The translations under genes were made by a program, and so were the position numbers. This document shows positions 49,197 to 59,935 of a stretch of DNA of 64,000 nt, in pieces. Position 1 is the stretch's first letter; the number at the start of each line of letters is the position of its first letter. The notes beneath the pieces are model-generated. The model worked only from the letters and a program-made list of their open reading frames with translations, did no database searches and was not told the origin of the DNA. Source of the DNA: Anagrus nilaparvatae (taxonomy: Eukaryota > Arthropoda > Insecta > Hymenoptera > Mymaridae); assembly GCA_022575985.1 (NCBI GenBank), contig JAKSXM010000007.1, positions 50,126,501 to 50,190,500 of the forward strand, written 5' to 3'.

Positions 49197-50103
49197 TGTC
49201 GTTATTTTGTTATTGCCTTAGGTTACGCTACTGTAAGGCTTGACGTGTCGTTTTTTATTATAGCCTACTTCCTTAGGTTACGCTACTGTAAGGCTTGACG
49301 TGTTGTTTTTTATTATAGCCTACTTCATTAGGTTATGTTAGTGTAAGGCTTGTCGTTTCATTATTTTATTATAGCCTATTTCCTTAGGTTACGCTACTGT
49401 AAGGCTTGACGTGTCGTTTTTTATTATAGTCTACATCCTTAGGTTATGTTAGGGTAAGGCTTGTAGTGTCGTTATTTTATTATAGCCTATTTCTTTAGGT
49501 TACGCTACTGTAAGGCTTGACGTGTCGTTATTTTATTATAGCCTAATTCCTTAGGTTACGCTACTGTAAGGCTTGACGTGTCGTTATTTTATTATAGCCT
49601 AATTCCTTAGGTTACGCTACGGTAAGGCTTGACGTGTTGTTTTTTATTATAGCCTACTTCATTAGGTTATGTTAGTGTAAGGCTTGTCGTTTCATTATTT
49701 TATTATAGCCTATTTCCTTAGGTTACGCTACTGTAAGGCTTGACGTGTCGTTTTTTATTATAGTCTACTTCCTTAGGTTATGTTAGTGTAAGGCTTGTAG
49801 TGTCGTTATTTTATTATAGCCTATTTCTTTAGGTTACGCTACTGTAAGGCTTGACGTGTCGTTATTTTATTATAGCCTATTTCTTTAGGTTACGCTACTG
49901 TAAGGCTTGACGTGTCGTTATTTTATTATAGCCTAATTCCTTAGGTTACGCTACTGTAAGGCTTGACGTGTCGTTTTTTATTATAGTCTAATTCCTTAGG
50001 TTACACTAATGTAAGGCTTATCGTGTCGTTATTTTATTATAGCCTATTTCCTTAGGTTACGCTACTGTAAGGCTTGACGTGTCGTTTTTTATTATAGTCT
50101 ACA
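49197..50103 (-). repeat. 56-bp tandem array, right arm (about 16 copies, inverted)
   Basis: This is the same unit as in the left arm in reverse orientation, with its own order of subtypes and fewer copies. It also contains subtypes with TTATGTTAGTGTAAGG not seen in that form on the left. Confidence 0.95.
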
Positions 50104-50870
50104 AACGGGTTCAAACCTTTGAACCCGTTGAAAATAATTTAAGACATAAACGAGATCAGCGCCCACGAAAACCGATTAGACCCTTTGAAAATTAAAATCT
50201 AAGTGATTTTGGAAAAATATTTGTCCAAGGGTTGGAAAGGGTTAAAAATGGCCAATTTCACCCTTCAGAACCTGTTGAATGTAATTTTTTACATTATTTT
50301 TAAAATCTGCGACGTACAAAACCTAATTATTTAATTGAATTTAAAAATAATGTCTTTTTCAGGTTTAGGTATATTTTAGGGTATTTGGGGTAAAAAATGG
50401 CCAAATTCCAACTTTTGAACCCGTTGAATATAATTTAAGACATAATTAATGAGATCAGCGCCCACGAAAACCGATTAGACCCTTTGAAAATTAAAATCTA
50501 AGTGATTTTGGAAAAATGTTTGTCCAAGGGTTGGAAAGGGTTAAAAATGGCCCATTTCACCCTTCAGATTCTGTTGAATGTAATTATTTACATTGTTTTT
50601 GAAATTTTCGACCTAAAAAACCTAATTATTTAATTGAGTTTAAAAATAATGTCTTTCTTAGGTTAATGTATATTTTGGGGTATTTGGGGTTAAAATGGCC
50701 AAATTCACACCTTTGAACCCGTTGAATATAATTTAAGACATAATTAATAAGATCAGCGCCCACGAAAACCGATTAGACCCTTTGAAAATTAAAAACTAAG
50801 TTTTTTTTGAAAAATGTTTATCCAAGGGTTGGAAAGGGTTAAAAATGGCCAATTTCACCCTTCAGTTTGA
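50104..50870 (-). repeat. Three tandem ~299-bp units, right arm (inverted)
   Basis: This mirrors 47,313-48,060, with CAAGGGTTGGAAAGGGTT and TCAGCGCCCACGAAAACCGA in each unit. Confidence 0.9.
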
Positions 50871-51400
50871 GATTTGACCTTTTTTCACACTATACCCCTG
50901 ACTATATTATTTTGGAGTATTTTATTATAATATAAACTTTTTTTTATTTATATAAAATACTTGATAATACTTGATAATTGTCAAGTCATATTATGAATAT
51001 TTGCAATTGTTTGAAAAAATATAAACAAATTAACAAATCATAATAATAATATAAAAAAAATTTCGATAATAATTTTTGTAGCATAAAACTATTTAAAAAA
51101 TAATATTCATATTTTATACTTATGCCGGGTTATATTTTACTATAATAAAACGCTTAGATTAAAAAAATTATCTTTTAATATCTTTATTTTTTTTAGATAC
51201 TTCATATAGATATTTTTAAAAATATAGTTAGTTTATATAATGTATAAAAAACTTGGTGAGTTTTATACAAGCGCCCTAGAGTTGGTTAGTTATATATTTT
51301 CAAAGAGAAAGTTGGTGAGTTTATTTCAAGCGCCTTCGAGTTGGTTAGTTATTAATTTTTTTGAAAAAATCAGTTAGATACTATTAGGAGGCGTCGACTT

Positions 51401-51560
51401 GATTTATAATTAAAGCGGTGAAAAAATTAGGATAAAAATCACGGTATACGAGGCTTGAAATGCTTCTTTTAAACGAAAAAAATGAGACTAATCAGGGGTG
51501 TTTTGGTTAAATTATAAGGTAACTGCATTTTTCGAAAATAAGCCCGAAAATTCATGTCTT
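51401..51560 (+). mobile_element. Right part of the MITE split by the palindrome
   Basis: TTGAAATGCTTCTTTTAAACG, GGGTGTTTTGGTTAAATTAT and AAGGTAACTG align with 33,688-33,780 of the intron-4 MITE (GCTTGAAAAATAACG, AAGTGTTTTGGTTCACTTG). Confidence 0.45.
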
Positions 51561-52160
51561 ATAAAAATATATGCAAAAATTATTTTTGAATAATACTTAC
51601 AAGAATATTATGGCAGTACGATGTGGTTATATATTAACGAATTTTTGTTATTATAATAAAGCTAAAAACTATATTGATTGGGATACATCTATTAACCCCA
51701 ATAAGTGAGCCTCGAAAGAATTTGACAAGGGTCGGACGACTAATGCGTGTGAATCTTTTCACTCAAAGTATAATTCACAGTTTGGATCTAGTAGTTCTAA
51801 TATTTATAACGTATAGTAGAAATTCTTATGGAATGCGGCAAGAAGAAATTTTTATAATCATTCGATCAGCTAACGATTTTCGAAGGAAAATAGCTGTTCG
51901 GTATTAGATACGAAATATCGAGGAACAACGAGTTTCTGAAAACCGGTACTTCCGTATAATAAAATTTGGTATTATACCAAACAGTACTATACTGAAAAAC
52001 ATATTTTTTTGGTAAAAGAAAACTTTTAAATTCTAGACAAGTAAGAAATACGATTTTTTTCTAAATAATAGTTTAAATATATGTTTAAAAATTTCTTTAA
52101 AATAAAGTTTTAAAATTTATTATTTATTTAAAATTTTTTAAATTGTAAATACAAATTTAA
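51561..52160. other. No gene recognised
   Basis: A 77-codon frame (51,674-51,907, plus) has no known motif. Its composition is less AT-biased than its surroundings, which could mean decayed coding sequence. I do not call it. Confidence 0.35.
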
Positions 52161-52168
52161 AAAAAAAA
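52161..52168 (-). terminator. T-run Pol III terminator of 5S gene
   Basis: Eight T on the minus strand directly follow the 5S 3' end. Confidence 0.75.
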
Positions 52169-52285
52169 CCAACGTTACGCGGTGTTCCCAAGCGGTCACC
52201 CATCCAAGTACTAACCGCGCTCAACTTTGCTTAACTTCTGGGATCGGACGAGACCAGGTACATTCAAAGTGATATGAACGTTGGA
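52169..52285 (-). rRNA. 5S ribosomal RNA gene
   Basis: Read on the minus strand it starts (T)CCAACGTTCATATCAC, continues GTCTCGTCCGATC, GAAGTTAAGC (Pol III A-box region), GCGCGGTTAGTACTTGGATG and GGTGACCGCTTGGGAACACC, and ends AACGTTGG. These are the hallmarks of arthropod 5S rRNA, at the usual length of about 117-120. The two ends pair perfectly (helix I, CCAACGTT with AACGTTGG). Eight T follow at once (52,168-52,161), a Pol III terminator. Some loop and helix II positions differ from the common insect sequence, so it could be a variant or dispersed copy. It is single here, not in an array. Confidence 0.9.
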
Positions 52286-52289
52286 CGAT

Positions 52290-53450
52290 AAAGTTTGTTT
52301 TCCCGATAAACTGTATTTTTTCATTACTTTTTTATTTCATAACTTTCCATTTTTTCCCATTTTTTATTTTATATTGTTACTAGCTACCTCCAGCTCACTT
52401 CAGCACCCATCGAGGGGCTTGCAGCCCCTTTGATACCTGCAACTTCATTTTTTTAAAGAAATGTTGTTTTAGTTTACTCAATATTTTTGATAATAAACTT
52501 TTTTACCTAAAGCCTTATCTAAAATTTACTAAATCATAAAAATGACTGGTATAGGAACCCAAGCGGGTAATTGGTCAACGATACAAAGCTTTGCTACTTA
52601 TCCCTAGGATTCCCAAGTAGCCGTTGCTTCCCACCCTGATAATAGCTGTTCAAGCTTCTTTAAGTTACTATATTGAGTTACTAAAATAAAAGTTATTTCC
52701 GAATCAAATGAAATTCTTTTTACCGTAAAATTTTTCATTACTTTTCAGTTTTTTAGGTTTTTTTTTTAAATTGGATAAAAAATTTTTTCTTGGAAATTTA
52801 GTTTTTTCAACTTCTGAAATTTTTGTTTTTAAGGAAACCACTAGTATTTGGCATTGAACCAAATATTATCAGTCCCAAGTCTGTTTTAAAGTGTGAGGGA
52901 ATATTGTTTTTTTTCTTTTTACCAAAAATGTGAATACTTTTTCTTTAAAAAATGATATCTTTTTGTTTTTTGTGGAACTCGATATGCCTGAAGATTAGGA
53001 TATTTATCAAAAATAATCCCTTGAAAATAATCGGGTGATCGGCTTAAGTACATTAGTGGAATTCGTAAAGATGGTGTGGATAAAAGTTAGCGGAATTCGT
53101 AAAAATTTTGGAGATAATTTTAGGGGATTAGCGGAACTCAAATACGGCCTTTTTTAATTACCCTGCCATCTTCGTAAACTATGGTAAAAATTTTTACACG
53201 GGGTATTTAAAAATTTTTATCAATAGATTTGAATTTGTTTTGATTAAAAATTGTTTAATATTCTTCAGTGTCGAATATTTTTAGGAAAATGTCCGAAAAA
53301 GTAGGAAATTTCGGAAAACAGAAATATAAAAAAAAAACCGTTTTAAAAATTTAATATCTTTTATCCATAAAAGGGAATGAATGTTTCATGTCTGTTGTTT
53401 TAGATTTATAGCATTACTATTATATCGATTTCCTTTTTAAAAAAATTATA
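52290..53450. other. Intergenic; short palindrome and low-copy repeats
   Basis: A perfect hairpin GGGGCTTGCAGCCCC lies at 52,414-52,428. Less AT-biased pieces at 52,375-52,445 and 52,546-52,650 look like old transposon sequence. Three short variants of AGCGGAATTCGTAAA occur between 53,055 and 53,140. No gene is supported. Confidence 0.4.
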
Positions 53451-53950
53451 GTCAAAAAAATTTTTATTTTTTCATTTTTTATTTGTACATTATTTACAAT
53501 ATCTACATTGTGTACATTATTTCTATTACAATAGTAAATTTTTCAATTAAAACATACATTTTATATTAAAGCTAATGCTAATAGTTATGTTAAATCTATT
53601 GAAATAAATGAGACTTATTAGAATAATTATTATTATAATTATTTTTTAATACATTGTAACCATCAAAGTTTTGAACAATTAAGATAATTTTAATCCTTAA
53701 ATATTAATAATAAATTGAAAGTTAAGCATAACTGATTTATCTTAATTAAATACCATACTCATCGTTAGTGATTTCAATATAAAAGAGAAAATTATAAAAT
53801 CTATAAATAAAAAAAAATTTTAACTGAAAAATTGACGTATTTACAGAACAATATGTAAATTAGGTGCAGCAGAAGTAATAAAAATAAATAATTTTAAATT
53901 AAATAATTTTTATCCATACCTATTGCAAGAAAATTTATTTCTTGGAATAG

Positions 53951-55390
53951 CTAAACTGTAATAGATATCAATGAAAATGTTTTATTAAAAGATTGATATT
54001 TATTATTACTTTCTGTTTTTTTAATGAATATCTTTAATATATTTTCATCACCGCGATTAATTTTTGAATCATTTATTTTTTTAAAAAATGAATAATATAA
54101 TCCATTTGGATAATCATCGCTATAGTAATTAATTTTAAGTTCTTTCAAATTGACAAATTGACAAATTAAATTACTTGATGCTTCAATATTTTGAATAAAA
54201 ATATCAAAAGAAACTATAAGACTGTTATGTAAATTAATTTCTGCAAATAATAAATCTGCATGTTCAGTTTTAATGACATATTTTGCATTTTTATCGTAGT
54301 TTGAAATAGTAAATAGAATACTTATACTTATATTATAGGTCCGACTTTTAATGGTTAATGTTTCTAGATTATTGAAACTAGATAAACTATTTTCCCCTTT
54401 GACTGTTAAAGAATTATTTTCTATAAAAATATTTAGTTTCTTCAAATTTACACAATTTCTTAAATTTTCTATAACTTGGTCTGTCAAAAATTCTATCTTA
54501 CATGAAAAAACACTTAAATTTTTAAAATGAATTATTGTGTAAGACAATTCTTCATTTAAATATTCAATCGCTAACTCTTTAAGGGGAAAATCTTGTAAAA
54601 TAACTAAACATTTATTATTTAAGCCTATATTTTTCAAAACAAGCTTGTACAAATTTTTTTGCTTGAGTAAAAAATTACAGATATCATAATTTCTATAAGA
54701 GCTATGTGAAAACACCACAGAAAGCTCATTTAAATTACAATTTGAGCGAATCAGTGCTTCAAATAAAATGTTCACATTATAATCCATATCAGTTACTTCG
54801 AATTTTTTTAAATTTCTTAAGTTTGAAAAAAAATTTCTTAAATAGAGGTTTGGTTCAAGCTTGCACGAAAATAAACAATCATTCATACAAAATTCTGTGA
54901 TTTTATCAGTGCATACATTTGATAAAAACGAACCATCTACAAAGCCCACATTAGTAAATGAGATGCAGGAAATATTTTCATTTTTATTAAATAATAATCT
55001 AAAATTATGTTCACTGTTAAATTTATAGTTTCGTAGTTCGAATCGTTTAAGATTTTGGCAATTTTTTAACAGTTTTTGATATATTAATAAATAAGTAATA
55101 TGGAAATCGGCATCAATAGTCACATTGTTTAAATAAGCATCACATCTTTCTATGGCACTGACTATAAGATTATAATTATAATCAGATTCATCACTATTCA
55201 CAAGATTCACGTCAATATCCAAACTTTTAACTTTACTCCACGAAAATTTTCCAAGTTCATTCCACCTTTCACAAACTAATTCAGCCTCTAATTTATCACT
55301 AATTGATAAATATTCAAAAATATTTACCAGACAGTCATCGTTAAGATACTCATTGATGTTAAAAGTCTCAGGTTCATCTTCCGATTCCAT
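53951..55390 (-). CDS. F-box / leucine-rich-repeat-like protein, paralog 1
   Basis: The protein has 479 residues. Residues ~15-55 form an F-box: LNDDCLVNIFEYLSISDKLE, then VCERW and LGKFSW, the LPxExLxxIFxYLxxxDLxxxxxVCkrW pattern that binds Skp1 in SCF ubiquitin ligases. The rest is irregular leucine-rich repeats of roughly 25-30 residues (for example NLKRFELRNYKF, NLKKFEVTDMDY, NLKKLNIFIENN), the usual substrate-binding part. The substrate is unknown. The start is set by the shared MESEDEPE with paralog 2 and by a 3' splice site (TTTTTCTAG) 17 bases upstream, so a 5' noncoding exon precedes it. AATAAA near 53,460-53,490 on the minus strand is a likely poly(A) signal. The rest of the reading frame has no introns. 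Confidence 0.85.
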   Translation of the reverse strand: MESEDEPETFNINEYLNDDCLVNIFEYLSISDKLEAELVCERWNELGKFSWSKVKSLDIDVNLVNSDESDYNYNLIVSAIERCDAYLNNVTIDADFHITYLLIYQKLLKNCQNLKRFELRNYKFNSEHNFRLLFNKNENISCISFTNVGFVDGSFLSNVCTDKITEFCMNDCLFSCKLEPNLYLRNFFSNLRNLKKFEVTDMDYNVNILFEALIRSNCNLNELSVVFSHSSYRNYDICNFLLKQKNLYKLVLKNIGLNNKCLVILQDFPLKELAIEYLNEELSYTIIHFKNLSVFSCKIEFLTDQVIENLRNCVNLKKLNIFIENNSLTVKGENSLSSFNNLETLTIKSRTYNISISILFTISNYDKNAKYVIKTEHADLLFAEINLHNSLIVSFDIFIQNIEASSNLICQFVNLKELKINYYSDDYPNGLYYSFFKKINDSKINRGDENILKIFIKKTESNNKYQSFNKTFSLISITV

Positions 55391-55406
55391 ATCGCTGTTT
55401 ATGGGG

Positions 55407-55416
55407 CTAGAAAAAT
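55407..55416 (-). promoter_or_regulatory. 3' splice acceptor before F-box paralog 1 start
   Basis: The minus strand reads TTTTTCTAG, then CCCCATAAACAGCGAT directly before the ATG. The same layout stands before paralog 2 (acceptor at 63,923), so both genes have an intron ending 16-17 bases ahead of the start codon. The upstream exon was not identified. Confidence 0.6.
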
Positions 55417-55479
55417 AAATACTTTCATTATTTATGAAATAAAAATAAAATTTGTTTAATCTAAAAAACGTATAAAAGT

Positions 55480-56400
55480 TTTTTATTTTCTTTATTAATT
55501 TCTAAAATTACCTGATACAATTGAGAAATGGTTTTCTTAAAATGAATAGCATTTTTTTACAAATAGTCACAAAAGTAAAGAAATAATTTTTATCATACTT
55601 TTCAATGTACAATTTTTATATGTTCTTCTTTTTATTTAAATGCAGGAATTTAGATGTTTACTAGAAAACGATTCTATCGAAACTGAAGGCGATACAACAA
55701 TTTCGTTTTTAAGTATCAAGACATTAGGGGCTGGTCCATTAAAAATCTTGCTGAGAAGAAAGAGGTCGTTTTTAAATAGAGCGGATTAAAAAATATCCTG
55801 CTCTAAGGGGCCTTTTTTTCTTTGCATATGTATTTTTACAGTTAGATATTATAGTAGATAACGCTCACAGATTACCTTAAGGTAATTAATCTTTTATAAC
55901 TTTAAGACTATCACTATTTTTCGTTAACGATTTATGAATAAATCAGAGTAAAATAATTATTAATTATTATTTAATAATATTTGTTTTTAATTATCAACAA
56001 ATTAAAATGTTTACAGAATTTTTTCAAGATGATTCTCTTATTAATTAGTATTAATTAGTACTTTGTTGTGTAGCCTTTTTTTAAAACTGAAATATTTGGG
56101 CATATCTAATCTAATCTAATCTAACTACTATATGTAATTTGAAAAATTATTTGTGTGTCTGTGTGTGAACTATATATTTTCTAAATATGATAAAATGTTA
56201 CTGTCGTAATTAATATTACTAATTATACGTATTTTTGTTCAAAGAAAATTAAAAAAAACTTCAAAATGTTTATTTGTTTAAAGAAATTTTTATTATTAAG
56301 ATTTGGCTGAGCTTTGGATAGCAATTCGTAAACCCAAACAGTGCCAGTTTGGATCAAAATCCTGCTTGGGTCATATTGAAGAGCATTCAAATTTAGCTGG
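55480..56400. other. Upstream flank of F-box paralog 1
   Basis: A truncated transposon-end-like piece AGGGGCTGGTCCATTAAAAA lies at about 55,728. A CTAATCTAATCTAATCTAA run lies at about 56,106. No gene is supported. Confidence 0.35.
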
Positions 56401-56403
56401 AGA

Positions 56404-56568
56404 CAGGGGCGGATCCAGAAAGCACCTCTGGGGGGGGGGGGGCGAATTCCCAAAAAATACGTCTAAAAATCGTAAAATTTCCAAAAAATTCCTAAAAAAC
56501 ATACAAAATTTACGCTCTGGAGGGGGCGATCGCCCCATCGCCCCCCCCCCCCCCGCTAAATCCGCCAT
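56404..56568. mobile_element. hAT-like MITE with long G and C runs (165 bp)
   Basis: It starts CAGGGGCGGATCCAG, the terminal sequence commonly seen in hAT-type elements, and ends with the degenerate inverse GCTAAATCCGCCAT. A run of 13 G (near 56,431) and a run of 14 C (near 56,545) face each other. I could not find a clean 8-bp target duplication. Confidence 0.55.
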
Positions 56569-59301
56569 GAGAAAAATTTCGGAAAAACTATTTATATCCT
56601 AAGATATACCAATTGTTTATGAAATAAAATCTTTCGAAAATTTATAAATAAATAGCTATATTTTAACTCATGATAAAAAAGGTTGCGCATGGAAAAAAAA
56701 CACGCATGAAATTAATCTTTTATTTAAAAATACATTGTTATAGGAACAAAAACTAGACTATGTCAGGCTCGTCTTGTTGTTTTTCCACATTATAATTTCT
56801 CCTAAGCCTTATTGAAAAAATATCAAAGTAAAATGATTATCACAATAAATATAGGCTGCGTGCAAAAAAAATAAAAAAATAAAAATGTAACCAAGCAATT
56901 TAATAACCCATGTAAAAAAATCGTCTAATAGCCAGCTAATTGCTGGCTAATAGCTGGCTACGATTTGGCTACGAACTGGATACCAATTTATATTTTACAA
57001 ATTTTCTTTGAAATTTTATTCCGGAAACTCTCACATCGAAAAAAGAATCTATTTGCCGCAAGCGGGATTCCGTTTGCGAAAAACGGTAAAAACTTTTGCG
57101 ACAAATAGATTTCTTTTTTTCAATGCAGGATTGATATAACTTTTTGATCTGCAAAAAAAAAATCATTCATCAATTTTGTATTTTTCTTCGGGAAGCCATT
57201 CCGATTCGCGTTTCATGATTTTGTTCCTTATCAATTTACATTTCCGCACCAACTCGTTTTACCAAATTTTAAGGTTACTTCAAAAAATTAAACTTTTCTT
57301 CTTCCCAATGACATTTGAACTCTAAGAAATTACGAAAATAATTTTTCTCTGCGGAAACGAGAAAGTTTCTCATCGTATAAAAAAATTTATTCATGAGCGA
57401 ATTTCGGAAATTTTTTTCTTGTATACACAATATTGTTATGTTGATATTGAAAGTATAAAAATAAATAACTAATTTCATACAGATAGTAAAAAATTCAAGT
57501 ATCTAAATCTTATCATCCTGATCTTTAATCATCTGAGATATTAAAGATAGAAAAGGTAAAGTATAAAAGTTGAAATTCCAGCACATAAAATTTTCAACCC
57601 CAAAATCGAATTCCGTGGGAATTTTCCTATGGGACTCTAGGAGAAAGCCAATTCTTACGAGATTTTCATAAATAAAGAAAAAAGAGACCCATGTTTTAAA
57701 GTACGATAATAAATTTTAGAAAACACAGTCAAAAATAAAAAATAATTAAAACTGCTGGGAAAAAAGAGAATTGGATCTAGCATACTAAATTGTTAGGAAG
57801 TTTATTTTTTTTTATTCATACTTTTAAATCAAAAATCTTTTAGAGTTGATTAAATGATCCATCCATACAAGCCTATACATACACTCAAAATATAAACAAT
57901 TTTGAATTATTGAAAAACTATTAATAATTTTACTAAATTTTGAGGGGAGCCATTGCTTTAAGGGCCAACCATCTGGATACGCACCTGTATAATATACGTA
58001 TAAATTATTAATTCAAAAATAAAAAGTTATTGTTATAGCGTTAAATTATAATTATATTTTAAATTGGAAAGCAACATTAAAATGTGTTAAATACTTTATA
58101 TTATTATTTTAATTAAATAATCTATAAACTTTTAAATCGCTTATTTTTTTTTTTCTTAAAATTTTTTTTCTTAAAAAAAAAATTTAGAAAAAAAAAGAAA
58201 ATAAACCTTTTTGAATATTCAAGAAAATGATTAGTTTAATATTATCCCTCTATTGTAAGATTATAAGATTCAATAAAATATAATAAGACTTATTTAAATA
58301 CATAAATACAAAAAAATAAATACTTATTCAATTTAAAAATTTTAATTATAATCTTTAAAGATTAAGTCTTGTTGCAGCCCACAATGTTTTGAAAAGAATT
58401 TATAATTTTTTATTCAATATAATTTTCGATATTTTCCCACGTAAAAAATTTAAGCTTACTGATAAGATCTAGTTTAATTATGTATTTTTCTCGTTCTTTT
58501 TTTGACCTAATCCTAATTTCTTTATTTTTAAAGAGTTTATTGGTACATTTTTTAATTTAATTATTTTTTGGATGAAGGATTATTAAATATATTTTAACCA
58601 AATAAGTTATATTATCGAGGCTTTTAACGAGGCTTTTAACTTCTTTGGAAATATATTTAATAAACTCCTTCATTGTTATAAACTTTTCTTTTTTCAGAAT
58701 TTAATTGAAATATTTTATTTTTGTAGGTTAATTTGAATTGCAATATGTCTTTCTCTGATCTAAATGTTTTGTTTGTTATTGAAAATTAAATTTAACTATA
58801 CATAATATTATTTTTTATATTTCAATGAAAAATGTATAAAAATATGGTTTAGTTTTTATCTTTTTTTTTAACGAAAAAAAAATAATTCATTTATTTTTCA
58901 AAAGCACTAAAAAACTTTTTTCATAAGTTTAAATGAGTTTTTACACGAGTTTAAGCCCTAACCGGTTTTTTGGCTCGGAAAATTAACTTAGACCCATCCC
59001 AAGGATTCCAAACTAATTAAGTGCATATATTTGGATACCCAATTCAAAACATTTCAAAATTTTTAACGAATTTTTCAAAAAGAAATATAAGTAAGAATTC
59101 CTTGGTGATCCAAAACTGTGTAGAAAAGTTCTAGGTTGTTACTAAAGAAGATATAATTATACTGTTAGTAAACTTCTTTGTCATTACGCAGGTGATAATT
59201 TAGTTATCCAATGCGAGAAGGAATGAAGATATAAAATATCATTTAATATATCCCCTCCCAACAAATTTTAGCTTACAAATATAAATGCTAAATTGTAGCT
59301 G
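56569..59301. other. AT-rich stretch with one small MITE fragment
   Basis: Apart from the hairpin at 57,033-57,126 there is nothing I recognise. Poly(A) and poly(T) runs are common near 58,145-58,200. Open frames up to 67 codons lack motifs. Confidence 0.4.
57033..57126. mobile_element. Short hairpin MITE (about 94 bp)
   Basis: AAAAAAGAATCTATTTGCCG and CGACAAATAGATTTCTTTTT are opposed, with GCAAGCGGGATTCCG between. Related in sequence to the CCGCTTGC family. Confidence 0.45.
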
Positions 59302-59615
59302 CACTGAAAAAAAAATCCGCTTGCGGCAAACGGAATTTTTTTTCTCGTCAAACGATTGCAAATGACTTGAAACGTAAAGAAAATTCAAAAAAAAATTTTT
59401 TCCCGCTTACTTGGGATATGCGTATTTCGGTATGACGAGATTTGAGAAAATTTTGGAAAAAGAAAAGAAAAAATGTTTTTTTTTAATTTTCTTTACGTTT
59501 CAAGTCATTTGCAATTGTTTGCAAAGAAAAAAAAATTCCGCTTGCCGTAAGCGGATTGTCCGCTTGCCGCAAGCGGAATTATTCCGCTTGCGGCAAGCGG
59601 ATTTTTTTTTCAGTG
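59302..59615. mobile_element. CCGCTTGC-type palindromic MITE (314 bp)
   Basis: The ends CACTGAAAAAAAAATCCGC and GCGGATTTTTTTTTCAGTG are exact inverse repeats. A second inner pair, TTGCAAATGACTTGAAACGT and its inverse, is at 59,357 and 59,496. Near the right end the palindrome TCCGCTTGCCGCAAGCGGA is stacked with further GCTTGCGGCAAGC copies. This is the best-preserved copy; others are at 36,570-36,801 and 45,296-45,740. Confidence 0.7.
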
Positions 59616-59639
59616 TGATTTGCAAAATGGCACAGCTAA

Positions 59640-59935
59640 AAAGTTGATCCAAAAAAGGTTATGTCGGTCAAATCAAATTCTGTGTGACTTAAATGCTATT
59701 TTTCAGATTTAAGTTGAGTTTCGCGAATTAAGTTGACAGCCGTAGCTTTTTTGGATCAATTTTTTAATGGTGCAATCTTGCATATCATCTATATTTTACA
59801 CCTATATTTGTTAATCCGAGAATCCGAGAATCGCGTTAATGAACGAATGAAGAAATACATTTAGACAGGAAGGGGGGAAGTCAAATTTAGTAGTTATATT
59901 TGGTAACTCAAAAGTTCACCTTAACTCCTACGGAA
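59640..59935. mobile_element. Truncated relative of the 43,608 MITE
   Basis: TTGATCCAAAAAAGGTTATG...GTCGGTCAAATC and TTTCAGATTTAAGTTGAGTT match the centre of 43,960-44,040. The right end TTGGTAACTCAAAAGTTCACC matches the 44,240 end. The left part is replaced by the 59,302 MITE. Confidence 0.4.

Larger units (their letters stand above)
46782..51396. mobile_element. 4.6-kb foldback-like palindromic element
   Basis: It starts CGACGCCTCCTAATAG and ends with the exact inverse, CTATTAGGAGGCGTCG. ACTT lies on each side (46,778-46,781 and 51,397-51,400), a likely target-site duplication. The arms (about 2.39 and 2.20 kb, turning point near 49,185) are almost identical; one difference is visible near 46,822. 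Each arm has, from outside in, a unique segment of about 500 bp, three tandem units of about 299 bp (the innermost cut short) and an array of 56-bp units. No transposase ORF is present. The architecture resembles Drosophila FB/Galileo-type foldback elements, but the 4-bp duplication does not fit FB's 9 bp, so the superfamily is open. Confidence 0.85.

Noticed and set aside
46782..51396. Palindrome as a pure assembly fold-back artefact
   Set aside because: A base difference between the arms, different array copy numbers, exact ends with ACTT duplication and a matching pre-insertion sequence favour a real element, though raw reads should settle it.
51674..51907. 77-codon plus-strand ORF
   Set aside because: Slightly less AT-biased but without recognisable domain or partner exons; kept only as a remark.
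52414..52428. GGGGCTTGCAGCCCC hairpin as a transcription terminator
   Set aside because: A rho-independent terminator is a bacterial device; the context is eukaryotic and no gene ends there.
54706..54900. Plus-strand ORF inside F-box paralog 1 (and 63,011-63,211 in paralog 2)
   Set aside because: Antisense shadows of the leucine-rich-repeat coding region.
56223..56602. Three overlapping ORFs of 65-99 codons with Gly/Pro runs
   Set aside because: They arise from the G and C homopolymers of the hAT-like MITE on both strands.
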